DNA of 64,000 bases from Jannaschia rubra (GTDB taxonomy: Bacteria > Pseudomonadota > Alphaproteobacteria > Rhodobacterales > Rhodobacteraceae), in the NCBI RefSeq assembly GCF_001403735.1, contig NZ_CXPG01000016.1, positions 1 to 64,000 of the forward strand, in the 5' to 3' direction. The position numbers were made by a program, and so were the translations under genes. Below the pieces are notes generated by a model. The model was not told the origin of the DNA. It searched no databases and saw only the letters and a list, made by a program, of their open reading frames with translations. Each line of letters begins with the position of its first letter. Within the stretch, counting starts at the first letter, position 1. Below are positions 1 through 12,414 of the stretch, piece by piece.

Positions 1-214
1 GCCGTAGCGCCATGCCAAACAGAACCTTCATCGTCAGGCATGTCTGGATGGCGGTATCGCTGTAGATCTGCTGTCGACCACGTTTGCCGGTCGGCGCAGC
101 CTCCCAACTGATCTCGGGATCGAACCAGATAGTCAGTGAGCCCCGGCGCTTGAGCGCTTCATTGTAGGCGGGCCAGTTCCTGGTCTTGTAAGTCGGGGGT
201 ATGTGTCTGCTCAT
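1..214 (-). CDS. IS5-family transposase, N-terminal part
   Basis: The first 71 codons of an IS5-family DDE transposase read MSRHIPPTYKTRNWPAYNEA and continue with a GSLTIWFDPE motif and a YSDTAIQTCLTMKVLFGMAL helix. This is the usual N-terminal domain of IS903-like transposases. The start is the ATG at 214, 46 bp inside the terminal repeat. The catalytic DDE residues lie beyond the window edge, so whether the copy is active cannot be judged. No frame damage is visible in the part seen. Confidence 0.8.
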   Translation of the reverse strand, partial: MSRHIPPTYKTRNWPAYNEALKRRGSLTIWFDPEISWEAAPTGKRGRQQIYSDTAIQTCLTMKVLFGMALR

Positions 215-259
215 CCATCCCAGCTACCGCGCTGAATTCGCGAGATGAATCCCTCACAG

Positions 260-277
260 GATTTGTGCAACAGAGCC
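260..277 (-). repeat. Terminal inverted repeat of IS903-type element
   Basis: The minus-strand sequence GGCTCTGTTGCACAAATC matches the known IS903-type end pattern GGCTTTGTTGxAxAAATC with few changes. It marks the outer boundary of the insertion sequence at 277. Confidence 0.75.
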
Positions 278-278
278 G

Positions 279-580
279 GATAGAGGGGAAAAGTTTAACG
301 TTCTAGATAGGCCGGGCAAGCTTCGAGAGCAGGCCGGAGTAGAGAGGATCAAAGAACATACGATTCTCGTATTTGGAACTGATGATACACTAGAGATTTT
401 CGGGTTTACCAAAGCTTCAAGAGCTGTTGAGCGAGAAGAAGAGCTTATTAGCGATCCGAAGTGTTCTCACGTGGTCTATGTTAGATCATCTACGCCTGCA
501 ATCATTAAGAACTCTTATAGAAATTATCTTACCAATCCAGCAGATTTTGTAAGACTGATGAAGGAGGGGCTGCAGAACGT
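279..580 (+). pseudogene. AT-rich gene remnant cut by the insertion sequence
   Basis: An open frame runs from the IS end to the parE stop with no initiation codon at its left. The peptide includes VERIKEHTILVFGTDDTLEI, a charged helix AVEREEELIS, then HVVYVRSSTPAIIKNSYRNY and ADFVRLMKEGL. The DNA is clearly more AT-rich than its neighbours. The frame continues past 580 only as antisense of parE, so the natural 3' end also appears lost. The pattern (hydrophobic strand, acidic helix, VxVxSS, KxxYxNY, FVxxL) vaguely recalls the C-terminal tail of RelA/SpoT-domain proteins, but this is a guess. It is best read as a laterally acquired gene broken on both sides. Confidence 0.5.
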
Positions 581-2539
<1,959 letters not shown>

Positions 2540-2707
2540 GCTGCTGCTCTATCTTGTGTGATCGGGGTGCAAGATAGGCCAGAAGCGGGAGCGGCGAAAG
2601 GGGGCGCGCCACGCGCGTCACGCCGGCAAGGATGCGCATGCCCTTTTTTGCCGGCCTTTCGTCCGGCGGACGGGAAGGCTAGGAAAGGCCCGCAAACCGG
2701 AGGTTCC

Positions 2708-3724
2708 ATGCCACGTATCTTGTTGACCGGCGGAGCCGGATATATCGGCAGCCATACCTATGCCGCGCTTCGCGATGCAGGGCACGAGGCGACGATCCTC
2801 GACGATTTCTCGAACGCCGATCCGTCGGTCATTGACCGGCTCGGGCGACTGACGGGCGGTGAGGTCGATGTCGTGCGCGGGTCGGTGCTGGACCGCGACG
2901 TGCTCGACCGGACCTTCGCGTCGCGCACCTTCGACGGCGTGATCCATTTCGCCGCGCGCAAGGCCGTGGGCGAAAGCGTGCTGAAACCGCTGGACTATTT
3001 CGAGACGAACATCGGGGGGCTCATCACGCTGACGCAGGCGATGAAGGCGGCGGACGTCTGGCGCATCGTCTTTTCCTCCACCGCGACCGTCTACGGCGAG
3101 CCGGAGGTGTTCCCCATCTCCGAGACGGCGCCCCTGTCGCACACCTCGCCCTATGCGTTCACCAAGCTCACCTGCGAGAACATCCTGACGCAGGCCGCGC
3201 AGGCCGACCCGTGGGTCGTCGGCATCCTGCGATACTTCAACCCCGTGGGCGCCCATCCGACCGGTCTGATCGGGGAAGACCCGCAGGGCATCCCCGACAA
3301 CCTTATGCCCTTCATCGCCAAGGTCGCCCTCGGCGAATTGCCCGAATTGCAGGTCTTCGGCGACGACTACGACACGCCGGACGGCACGGCCTGGCGCGAC
3401 TATATCCACGTGGTCGACCTGGCGCGGGCGCATGTGCAGTCGCTGGACGCGCTGCTGGCGGGGCGGGCGCATACTCTCAACATCGGGACGGGAACGCCCG
3501 TATCGGTGCTGGAGATGCACGCCGCCTATCAGGCGGCCGTGGGCCGCGACCTGCCGTATCGGATCGTCGGGCGGCGGCCAGGCGATGTGCCGAAGCTTTA
3601 CGCCGATCCGGCGCGCGCGCAGCAGGAATTGGACTTCCATGCCGAACACGGGCTGGAGGAGATGTGCGCGTCGAGCTGGAACTGGGTGCAGCGCCAGGCC
3701 GAAGGATGGCGCTTCAACAGCTGA
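2708..3724 (+). CDS. galE: UDP-glucose 4-epimerase
   Basis: GalE interconverts UDP-glucose and UDP-galactose with tightly bound NAD, supplying galactose for surface polysaccharide. The 338-residue length is standard. The N-terminal Rossmann motif is GGAGYIGSHTYAAL. The extended SDR catalytic set appears as FSSTATVYG (Ser/Thr) and YAFTK (Tyr-xxx-Lys). RYFNPVGAHP, the substrate region and IGTGTPVSV are also present. The ATG at 2708 is preferred over an upstream in-frame ATG because it follows a GGAGG ribosome site at about 2699 and begins directly at the Rossmann fold. Confidence 0.95.
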   Translation: MPRILLTGGAGYIGSHTYAALRDAGHEATILDDFSNADPSVIDRLGRLTGGEVDVVRGSVLDRDVLDRTFASRTFDGVIHFAARKAVGESVLKPLDYFETNIGGLITLTQAMKAADVWRIVFSSTATVYGEPEVFPISETAPLSHTSPYAFTKLTCENILTQAAQADPWVVGILRYFNPVGAHPTGLIGEDPQGIPDNLMPFIAKVALGELPELQVFGDDYDTPDGTAWRDYIHVVDLARAHVQSLDALLAGRAHTLNIGTGTPVSVLEMHAAYQAAVGRDLPYRIVGRRPGDVPKLYADPARAQQELDFHAEHGLEEMCASSWNWVQRQAEGWRFNS

Positions 3725-3733
3725 CCCGCAGGG

Positions 3734-4273
3734 TCAGGGCGCGCGTGCAGCCTCGATCGCGGGCAGGATCGTGTCGGTGGCCACGGACTGCGTGATCGGC
3801 CCCGCGAACCGCAGGCGCACGACGCCCTCGCCGTCGATCACGAAAGTCTCGGGCACGCCGGTGACGCCCCAGTCGATCCCGGTCCGACCTTGATCGTCCG
3901 CCGAGATCGCGGCATAGGGGTTGCCGAGTTCGTCCAGAAACGCCTGCGCGGCGTCGGAAGTGCCGTCGCGCGAGTCCTTGTAGTTGATGCCATAGACGGG
4001 AACGACCTCGGACAGGGCTTCGAGCTGGGGATGTTCCACGCGGCAAGGGACGCACCAACTGGCCCAGAAGTTCACGAGCTTGACCTGTCCGTCGGTCAGC
4101 ATGGCGGGAGTGAGCGGCGTCTGTCCCGGCATGACCGACAGGGTCAACTGCGGCGCGGGTCGCCCGATGAACGCAGACGGAAGGGCATCTGGGTCATCGC
4201 GGTAGAGGCCGGATACGAAGAACCCGCCGAGCAGGGCAAACAGGGCCACGGGGATCAGGGCGAGCCATCTCAT
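3734..4273 (-). CDS. ccmG: Thiol:disulfide interchange protein CcmG/DsbE
   Basis: This is a membrane-anchored periplasmic thioredoxin that reduces the apocytochrome c CXXCH cysteines before heme attachment. The 179 residues start with one membrane anchor (LALIPVALFALLGGFFVSGL). The redox motif WASWCVPC follows, with Cys74 and Cys77, and then the cis-proline loop GVTGVPETFVID. The start at 4273 overlaps the end of ccmD by 4 bp (ATGA). It closes the ccmABCDG run, which reads in the usual alphaproteobacterial order. Longer upstream readings are shadow sequence inside ccmC and ccmD. Confidence 0.93.
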   Translation of the reverse strand: MRWLALIPVALFALLGGFFVSGLYRDDPDALPSAFIGRPAPQLTLSVMPGQTPLTPAMLTDGQVKLVNFWASWCVPCRVEHPQLEALSEVVPVYGINYKDSRDGTSDAAQAFLDELGNPYAAISADDQGRTGIDWGVTGVPETFVIDGEGVVRLRFAGPITQSVATDTILPAIEAARAP

Positions 4274-4404
4274 TTCTCGGCCTCCTCCAGCCTTTTGCGG
4301 GCGGCGCGGGACGCCAGTACGGATTGCAAGACAAGGCCCAGGATCAGGATGCCAGACAGCCCGTAGGCCAGCAGGATGTCGAAGGCGTACTTTCCCAGAT
4401 CCAT
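4270..4404 (-). CDS. ccmD: Heme exporter protein CcmD
   Basis: This 44-residue single-span membrane protein starts MDLGKYAFDILLAYGLSGIL and ends with a charged cytoplasmic tail RAARKRLEEAEK, typical of CcmD. CcmD helps release heme-bearing CcmE from the CcmABC complex. It overlaps ccmC by one ATGA junction upstream and ccmG downstream. Identification rests on position, size and topology, because the family is short and poorly conserved. Confidence 0.88.
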   Translation of the reverse strand: MDLGKYAFDILLAYGLSGILILGLVLQSVLASRAARKRLEEAEK

Positions 4405-5132
4405 CACGCCAGCCGCTCCCGCGCGGCCAGCGCCTGGATGCGGCGGCGGCGGATTTCCGTGCGTGTCCGGACGAGCACCAGTGCGATGAACAACAGAACG
4501 AACCCTGCCAGCGACACCACCAGCGGCAGCCAGAACACGTCCGCGACGTTCTCTTCGGCATCCAGCGACAACGATGCGCCCTGATGCAACCCCTGGTTCC
4601 AGAAATGAGCAGCATAGCGGGACAACACCGCGAAGACCGTACCCACCAGGCAGAGGATCGACGTCAGGTCGGCCGCCTGATCGGCTGCCTCGATCGCGGA
4701 CCAGAGGGCGATGTAACCCAGATAGAACAGGCCCAGGATCAGGAAGGCCGTCAGGCGCGGGTCCCATTCCCAATAGGTGCCCCACATCGGCTTGCCCCAG
4801 ATCGCCCCCGTCAGCAGCGCCACGGCCGTCATCACGAGGCCTATGGGGGCGGCGGCACGCGCGGCAAGCGCGCTGACGTGGTGGCGGCGCACAAGCCAGA
4901 TCAACGAGGCGACCAGCATCATGAACCAGGCGTTGATCGCGATGAAGGCCGAGGGGACGTGCAGGTAGATGATCTTGACCGAATACCCCATCCGGTAGTC
5001 TTCGGGCGTGAAGAAGAACCCCCAGATCAGCCCCGTCGCGCAAAGAACCGCCGCCGCCGTCCAGACCCAAGGCAGGACAGCGGTCGATGTCGCCATGAAT
5101 CGGCGGGGGTTGGCGTATTCCCAGATTGACAT
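4404..5132 (-). CDS. ccmC: Heme exporter protein CcmC
   Basis: CcmC is a six-helix membrane protein that binds heme and hands it to CcmE in the periplasm. The 242-residue product has the tryptophan-rich heme-handling motif GTYWEWDPRLT and two candidate periplasmic axial histidines (LHVPSA and HFWNQGLHQG). It lies 41 bp downstream of ccmB and overlaps ccmD. Length and motif order match the family. Confidence 0.95.
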   Translation of the reverse strand: MSIWEYANPRRFMATSTAVLPWVWTAAAVLCATGLIWGFFFTPEDYRMGYSVKIIYLHVPSAFIAINAWFMMLVASLIWLVRRHHVSALAARAAAPIGLVMTAVALLTGAIWGKPMWGTYWEWDPRLTAFLILGLFYLGYIALWSAIEAADQAADLTSILCLVGTVFAVLSRYAAHFWNQGLHQGASLSLDAEENVADVFWLPLVVSLAGFVLLFIALVLVRTRTEIRRRRIQALAARERLA

Positions 5133-5173
5133 GGAGGTGTCCTAAGTAGTCGGGGGCAAGGCGGCAAGCGGCC

Positions 5174-5830
5174 TCACTTCAGATTGATGCGCAATGCCGC
5201 GGCCGTGGCGAACGGCAGCAGGCCGATGCAGCCCAGCGTGATGCCGGCGAGCAGGGCCAGCGGGGTGGCAGGCGACAGGCCTTCGGCCCCACGGCGCACG
5301 ACCTCGGCCCCGAAGACGAGAGTGGGGATGTAGAGCGGCAGGACCAGCAGCGACAGGAGGAGCGACCCGCGCCGCAACCCCACCGTCAGCGCCGCCCCGA
5401 ACGTCCCGATCCAGGACAGGGCGGGCGTTCCAAGGAGGAGCGACAGCCCGAGCCATGGCACAGCCGGCGCAGGCATGAACAACAGAAGCGAGAGCGCGGG
5501 CCCTGCGATGGCCAGTGGTAGGCCGGTGGTCAGCCAGTGCGCCAGCGCCTTCGTCGCCGCCACGCCTTCGAGCGGCAGTGGCGCCGTGGCCAGCAGGTCC
5601 AGCGATCCGTCGTCGAGGTCGAGCGCGAAGATCCGGTCGAGCGACAGGAGGCAGGCGAGAAGCGCGCCCAGCCAGAGGATGCCGGGCGCGATGGGGGCCA
5701 GCAGGTCGGGCTGCGGTCCCACCGCCAGCGGAACCAGCGTGGCGAGGATCAGGAAGAAAGCGAGCCCAAGACCGAAGCCGCCCCCGGCGCGGATCGCAAG
5801 GCGCAGGTCGCGCAGGAGCAGGGCGATCAT
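5174..5830 (-). CDS. ccmB: Heme exporter protein CcmB
   Basis: CcmB is the membrane subunit of the CcmAB ATPase, which drives release of holo-CcmE during cytochrome c maturation. The 218 residues are almost entirely hydrophobic with about six membrane spans. The start [20 protein letters not shown] is the typical N-terminus. It overlaps ccmA by 4 bp, so the two are translationally coupled. Confidence 0.93.
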   Translation of the reverse strand: MIALLLRDLRLAIRAGGGFGLGLAFFLILATLVPLAVGPQPDLLAPIAPGILWLGALLACLLSLDRIFALDLDDGSLDLLATAPLPLEGVAATKALAHWLTTGLPLAIAGPALSLLLFMPAPAVPWLGLSLLLGTPALSWIGTFGAALTVGLRRGSLLLSLLVLPLYIPTLVFGAEVVRRGAEGLSPATPLALLAGITLGCIGLLPFATAAALRINLK

Positions 5831-6444
5831 TCCACGGCCTCGGCGAAGGGATCGTGGGCATCGGGCGCGTGGCTTGCGGCGAAGCGCGACACGTCGAGCG
5901 TGGCCGCGCCCGGCAGCCCCAGGTCGATATGGGTCGCGATGACCGCGCTGCCGCCGCCGGCCAGATGCGCACCCGCGGCCGCCGCGAACCGCGCCACGTT
6001 GTCGGCATCGAGCGAGACCGTCGGTTCGTCCAGCAGCCAGACCGGCCGCCCGGTCAGCGGCAGGCGGGCAAGCGCGGCGCGGCGCTTCTGCCCCGCCGAC
6101 AGGTCCGCCACTCTGCGCGACAGAAGGGGGGCCAGGTCGAAGGCGACCACGGCCGGCGCGATGTCGCGGGTGCCGAAGACATGCGCCCAGAACGTCAGGT
6201 TCTCGGCCACCGTCAACTGTCCCTTCAGGCCGTCGGCATGGGCCGCATAGGCGCAGAGGTCGGGCACGACCGATCCCGTCATCGGCGGCGTCAGCCCCGC
6301 CAGCGTTCGCAGCAGCGTCGTCTTGCCCGCCCCGTTCGCCCCGCGGAGGACGAGCGCCTCGCCCGCGCCCACGGCGAAGGTCACGCCGTGCAGAACGGTC
6401 GTCTCGCCGCGGCGGCAGGACAGGTCGGTGATGGTCAGCGTCAT
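5827..6444 (-). CDS. ccmA: Heme exporter ATP-binding protein CcmA
   Basis: CcmA is the cytoplasmic ATPase of the cytochrome c maturation system. The 205-residue ABC domain has Walker [10 protein letters not shown], signature [14 protein letters not shown], Walker [13 protein letters not shown] and a switch His in ATHIDLGL. It is the first gene of the ccmABCDG run, whose promoter must lie in the 142-bp gap shared with acnA. The remaining maturation genes (ccmE, ccmF, ccmH, ccmI) are not in this window. Confidence 0.95.
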   Translation of the reverse strand: MTLTITDLSCRRGETTVLHGVTFAVGAGEALVLRGANGAGKTTLLRTLAGLTPPMTGSVVPDLCAYAAHADGLKGQLTVAENLTFWAHVFGTRDIAPAVVAFDLAPLLSRRVADLSAGQKRRAALARLPLTGRPVWLLDEPTVSLDADNVARFAAAAGAHLAGGGSAVIATHIDLGLPGAATLDVSRFAASHAPDAHDPFAEAVE

Positions 6445-6495
6445 CCTGCCCCTCTAGCTGCCTCGACCGGGAAAGGGGAGGGGCCCGATCACATT

Positions 6496-6511
6496 GTATG
6501 CGATTGCATAC
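6496..6511. promoter_or_regulatory. Perfect palindrome between ccmA and acnA
   Basis: GTATGC-GATT-GCATAC is a perfect 6+6 inverted repeat in the divergent ccmA/acnA gap, 75 bp upstream of the chosen acnA start. It is a likely operator for a dimeric regulator. Its TGCGATTGC core also occurs (on the minus strand) in the palindrome upstream of sitA at 61113-61127. Confidence 0.45.
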
Positions 6512-6586
6512 CGGAACCCCTTGAACCGCGACGGACGTTGGGGCATGACCCTTTCAAGCATCCCAGCCATATCTCCGGAGACAGCC

Positions 6587-9361
<2,775 letters not shown>

Positions 9362-9382
9362 TGCGGTCTGCAGCGTATGACG

Positions 9383-9407
9383 ACGGGGCCCTGCGGGGCC
9401 CCGTTTT
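9383..9407 (+). terminator. Rho-independent terminator of acnA
   Basis: An 8-9 bp GC stem (ACGGGGCC, paired with GGCCCCGT) closes a short loop and is followed directly by TTTT. It lies 22 bp after the acnA stop and separates it from the TM2 genes. Confidence 0.88.
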
Positions 9408-9489
9408 CGTGTCGGATGCGATTTTTACCGGACCTTAAGGAATTGGTCGCAATGTCCGGCTGAATGGCTTTCAAAATGGCAGACGGATC

Positions 9490-9822
9490 ATGGCTCTGAC
9501 GACGGAACAGATGATGCTGGTCGAACAGCGGGTGACGAACGAGAAGAAAAGCGCCGGTTTGGCATATCTGCTCTGGTTCTTCCTACCGGCTTTTGGGGCG
9601 CACCGCTTCTATCTTGGCTCGACCGGCGCGGGCGTCGCACAGTTGCTGCTCTTCTGGCTCGGTCTTTTCAGCAGCGTCATCCTCATCGGTTTCTTCCTGC
9701 TTGCGGTTTGGGGCATCTGGGTTCTGGTCGATGCGTTTCTCATTCCCGGCCTCGTCGACCGTGACGTCATGGAGCGCCGGCAGCGTATCGGACTGGACGT
9801 GGGACTGGCCGCACCTGCCTGA
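9490..9822 (+). CDS. TM2-domain membrane protein
   Basis: This 110-residue protein has a TM2 domain. A basic segment NEKKSAGLAYLLWFFLPAFG leads into the first span, followed by the HRFYLGSTGAG turn and a second span region ending VDAFLIPGLV. The TM2 family is widespread in bacteria but its molecular role is not settled. The next gene encodes a second, shorter TM2 protein, so the two form a pair. The start ATG matches the compact N-terminus MALTTEQMMLVEQRV. Confidence 0.85.
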   Translation: MALTTEQMMLVEQRVTNEKKSAGLAYLLWFFLPAFGAHRFYLGSTGAGVAQLLLFWLGLFSSVILIGFFLLAVWGIWVLVDAFLIPGLVDRDVMERRQRIGLDVGLAAPA

Positions 9823-9920
9823 CGGACGCCGTCGGTTCGTGATCGATATCGCACGCGGCGACGTCTGGCGAAACTGCGACATCGGAAATCAGGAAATCGG
9901 TGCCGAAAGGTGGACCTGAA

Positions 9921-10265
9921 ATGTGGATCGAGAACGAGTCGGGGAAAAGACCGGACCGCAGGCCCGTACGCAGCAAGAGCCTTGGCGTGGCCTACGCCCT
10001 CTGGCTGATCTTGGGCGTCTTCGGCGCGCATCGCTTCTATCTCGGGTCGTTTCCCGTGGGGTTGGCTCAGGTCTGCCTCCTGATCCTCGCTCTCGTGACG
10101 CCCGGAGAGATCGAGGGACGCTTCGTCCTCTCCGTATGGGCCGTTTGCTATCTGGCCGATCTCTGGCGCCTGCCGCGCCTGGCGATGCTTGCCCGGACCG
10201 ATCCGCTGGCCGTACCTCGTGACCGACCGGCGCCCCCGCCATCTGTGACCTTCACCAAGGGGTGA
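9921..10265 (+). CDS. Second TM2-domain membrane protein
   Basis: This 114-residue product repeats the TM2 pattern: KSLGVAYALWLILGVFGAHR, then FYLGSFPVGLAQ, a second span, and a DLWRLPRL segment. The motif order mirrors the upstream TM2 gene, and the sequences look diverged rather than freshly duplicated. The ATG at 9921 follows an AAAGGTGG ribosome site. An in-frame GTG at 9900 is less likely. Function is unknown. Confidence 0.8.
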   Translation: MWIENESGKRPDRRPVRSKSLGVAYALWLILGVFGAHRFYLGSFPVGLAQVCLLILALVTPGEIEGRFVLSVWAVCYLADLWRLPRLAMLARTDPLAVPRDRPAPPPSVTFTKG

Positions 10266-10333
10266 TTGGCTGGGAGCCGGTTCAACGCGTAGATGGGTCA
10301 GGCTCTGTCCCTGTTTTGAACACGCTGGTTTTC

Positions 10334-11023
10334 ATGCGCACATTGATCCTGTCTCTCATGGCCTCGTTTACCCTTGGCGGTGCGACCGCCTCTGCCGACC
10401 CTGTTGTAGTCGAGCTGTTCACGTCCCAAGGATGCTCGTCCTGTCCTCCGGCGGATGAGTTGCTGGGCGACCTTGCGGCGCGGGAGGACGTTCTGGCCCT
10501 GTCGCTTCACGTTGACTATTGGGACTGGATCGGTTGGTCCGACACATTCGCCAAACCCGCCTTCAGCGAACGACAGCGTGCCTACGCCGAAAACGTCAGG
10601 TCCAACGTCGTCTACACACCCCAATTCGTAATTGGAGGCATTGATCAGGTCGCGGGCGTATCCGGCATGAAGATGGCAGACCTGCTCGAGGTGCATGGGG
10701 CGGTGTCCAAGGACATGCTGCGCATCGCGTCCACGGCCGACGGGCGAGAGGTCGTGGCAATGCCGGGGCCAGGTGCCGGCGCCCTGATCCTGGTGGGCTA
10801 CATTCCGGAAGCCACTGTCCGCGTCCTCGCAGGAGAGAATGCCGGTAAGGAGATCACCTATCACAACGTCGTCGTCTCTTGGGACGAACTGGCCGACTGG
10901 AACGGTGACGAAGTCTCGGTGCCCATCCCCCCTGCCGCGGCGGGACTTCGGCAAGCGGTGATCGCGCAATCCGCGGAAGACGGCCGTCCGGGCGAGATCC
11001 TTGGCGCCGTCCGCGTGGATTGA
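10334..11023 (+). CDS. DUF1223 exported thioredoxin-like protein
   Basis: The 229-residue product starts with a signal peptide (MRTLILSLMASFTLGGATAS) cut near Ala21. A VVELFTSQGCSSCPPADELL motif follows with Cys34 and Cys37, the hallmark of the DUF1223 family, which has a thioredoxin-like fold. Later segments include HVDYWDWIGWSD and YTPQFVIGG. It probably acts in the periplasm, possibly as a redox protein, but no substrate is known. The start at 10334 is chosen because the upstream in-frame extension lacks a signal sequence. Confidence 0.85.
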   Translation: MRTLILSLMASFTLGGATASADPVVVELFTSQGCSSCPPADELLGDLAAREDVLALSLHVDYWDWIGWSDTFAKPAFSERQRAYAENVRSNVVYTPQFVIGGIDQVAGVSGMKMADLLEVHGAVSKDMLRIASTADGREVVAMPGPGAGALILVGYIPEATVRVLAGENAGKEITYHNVVVSWDELADWNGDEVSVPIPPAAAGLRQAVIAQSAEDGRPGEILGAVRVD

Positions 11024-11050
11024 CCGACGTTGCCTCGCAAGGATGCCAGC

Positions 11051-11758
11051 ATGATACGCGCGATCCTGTTCGACAAGGACGGCACGCTTACTGATTTCCG
11101 TGCGACCTGGGAATGGTGGATGCCTGGCATGATTGCAGCGCTGGCGAGAGACAGCGGGTACGACCCGGTGGAGATCGGTGCGGCCTTCGGCTTCGATATG
11201 AAGACCGGCCGCATCCTTTCCGACGGCCTTTTCGTGACGGCGCCCGGTCACATCACAACGGCCCGGGTTGCCGAGCGGATCGGTTGGGAGGTTCACAGGC
11301 TTTCGGCTTGGCTGGCGCTTCGGTCGCGCGAAGTCCGGCAAGTTCCGGTGCCCGGCCTCCCCCGCCTGTTTGCGGAATTGCGAGAGGGCGGACTGGCCAT
11401 TGGCGTTCTGACCAATGCTGACGAGAAGGAGGCCAGGCATCATCTGCAACAGATGGGATTGGCCCCCCTGGTCGATCGCCTGATCGGCTGCGACACCGGT
11501 TTTGGTGCGAAGCCCGACCCCGCTGGCGCTGCGGACTTTGCGGATGCCTTGGGCTTTGCGCGGAACGAGGTCGCGATGGTCGGCGACGGCCTGACGGACA
11601 TGGCGGCCGCACTCGGCGCCGGCCTGTTTCCCGTGGGTGTGCTAACCGGTACGCTCGATCGCGCAACGCTATCGGCCCATGCATCGGTGGTTCTACCGGA
11701 CGTCACCCATCTGACGGATTGGCTGATCGCACAGGGGATCCTGCGCGCCCGATCTTAA
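11051..11758 (+). CDS. HAD-family phosphatase (phosphoglycolate phosphatase-like)
   Basis: This is a 235-residue haloacid dehalogenase-superfamily hydrolase. Motif I is ILFDKDGTLTDF (first Asp is the nucleophile). Motif II is VLTNAD. Motif III lysine is in GAKPDP, and motif IV is MVGDGLTDMAAALGAG. An alpha-helical cap lies between motifs I and II, as in phosphoglycolate phosphatases. Note Lys in place of the usual second hydrophobic residue of DxDGT. The ATG at 11051 follows AAGGAT; the in-frame TTG at 11030 is less likely. The true substrate cannot be told from sequence. Confidence 0.85.
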   Translation: MIRAILFDKDGTLTDFRATWEWWMPGMIAALARDSGYDPVEIGAAFGFDMKTGRILSDGLFVTAPGHITTARVAERIGWEVHRLSAWLALRSREVRQVPVPGLPRLFAELREGGLAIGVLTNADEKEARHHLQQMGLAPLVDRLIGCDTGFGAKPDPAGAADFADALGFARNEVAMVGDGLTDMAAALGAGLFPVGVLTGTLDRATLSAHASVVLPDVTHLTDWLIAQGILRARS

Positions 11759-11817
11759 CCCGATATTCAGGGCTGACTGCTTCAAAGACCTCGAGGGAAG
11801 CTGTTCCGGAGAGTTCA

Positions 11818-12414
11818 ATGTACGGTCTGATCTGCAAGTCCCTCGAGGGGTTCGTTCGAGACAGGCGCGGCGCCGAAGCATGGGGGCGTATCGTCGCCCG
11901 TGCGGAACTTCCCTTCGAAACGTTCGAAGCGCTGCGCGTCCATGACAAGGAGATGATGTTGCGTCTGATAGCAGCCGCCGCACAGGAGATGCAGCGCGAA
12001 ACGCTCGCTCTGATCGAGGACGTCGGCCATTGGATCTGCACTCATCCGCCGCTCGAACCGGTGCGGCGGTTGATCCGGTTTTCCGGTCGAAACTATGTCG
12101 ATCTGATCCATTCGTTCGACGAAATGCAGGAGCGGGCGAAGCTTGCGCTGCCGGGCATAGACTTCCCGGAGTTCCTGGTGACCGAGGTAGGGCCCGGTCG
12201 GTTCGAGGTCGTTGCGCGGTGGGAGATGGCCGGTGCCGCCGCACTTCTCACGGGCATGTTCCGTGCGATGGCGGATGATTACGGCGCGCTGGCCCTTATC
12301 GAGACGACGGATTTCCGACGTGAGGACGGTCTCTCGATCGAAGTGATCTCCATCCATGTCATCGAACAGGCTTTCCAGGAACCCAAGGAATTCAAGCTGG
12401 GATTAGGAGTGTGA
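11818..12414 (+). CDS. H-NOX-like (heme NO-binding fold) protein lacking the usual heme His
   Basis: The 198 residues follow the H-NOX layout: MYGLICKSLEGFV, a helical bundle, LIRFSGRNYVDLIHSFDEMQ, LPGIDFPEF and a C-terminal half-barrel ending IEVISIHVIEQAF. In ordinary H-NOX proteins the segment after LRFGG reads LDxLHxR, and that His ligates heme iron near residue 102. Here the aligned segment is FDEMQER, so the position is Gln104; the nearest His is His98, one turn earlier. The YxSxR heme-propionate motif is also not visible. Family membership is clear by pattern, but heme binding is doubtful. The stop overlaps the start of a GGDEF gene (GTGA), a common H-NOX partner. Confidence 0.8.
   Translation: MYGLICKSLEGFVRDRRGAEAWGRIVARAELPFETFEALRVHDKEMMLRLIAAAAQEMQRETLALIEDVGHWICTHPPLEPVRRLIRFSGRNYVDLIHSFDEMQERAKLALPGIDFPEFLVTEVGPGRFEVVARWEMAGAAALLTGMFRAMADDYGALALIETTDFRREDGLSIEVISIHVIEQAFQEPKEFKLGLGV

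Larger units (their letters stand above)
1..277 (-). mobile_element. IS5-family (IS903-type) insertion sequence, cut by window edge
   Basis: The left edge holds the 5' end of an insertion sequence read on the minus strand. It consists of a transposase N-terminus and, just outside its start, an 18-bp end GGCTCTGTTGCACAAATC (read from the minus strand, 260-277). That end closely resembles the known IS903-type terminal repeat of the IS5 family. The other end lies outside the window, so length and target duplication cannot be checked. Bases 278-286 (GGATAGAGG) would be one copy of a 9-bp target duplication if the usual IS903 size applies. The element sits inside AT-richer DNA that carries a broken gene. 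Confidence 0.8.
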
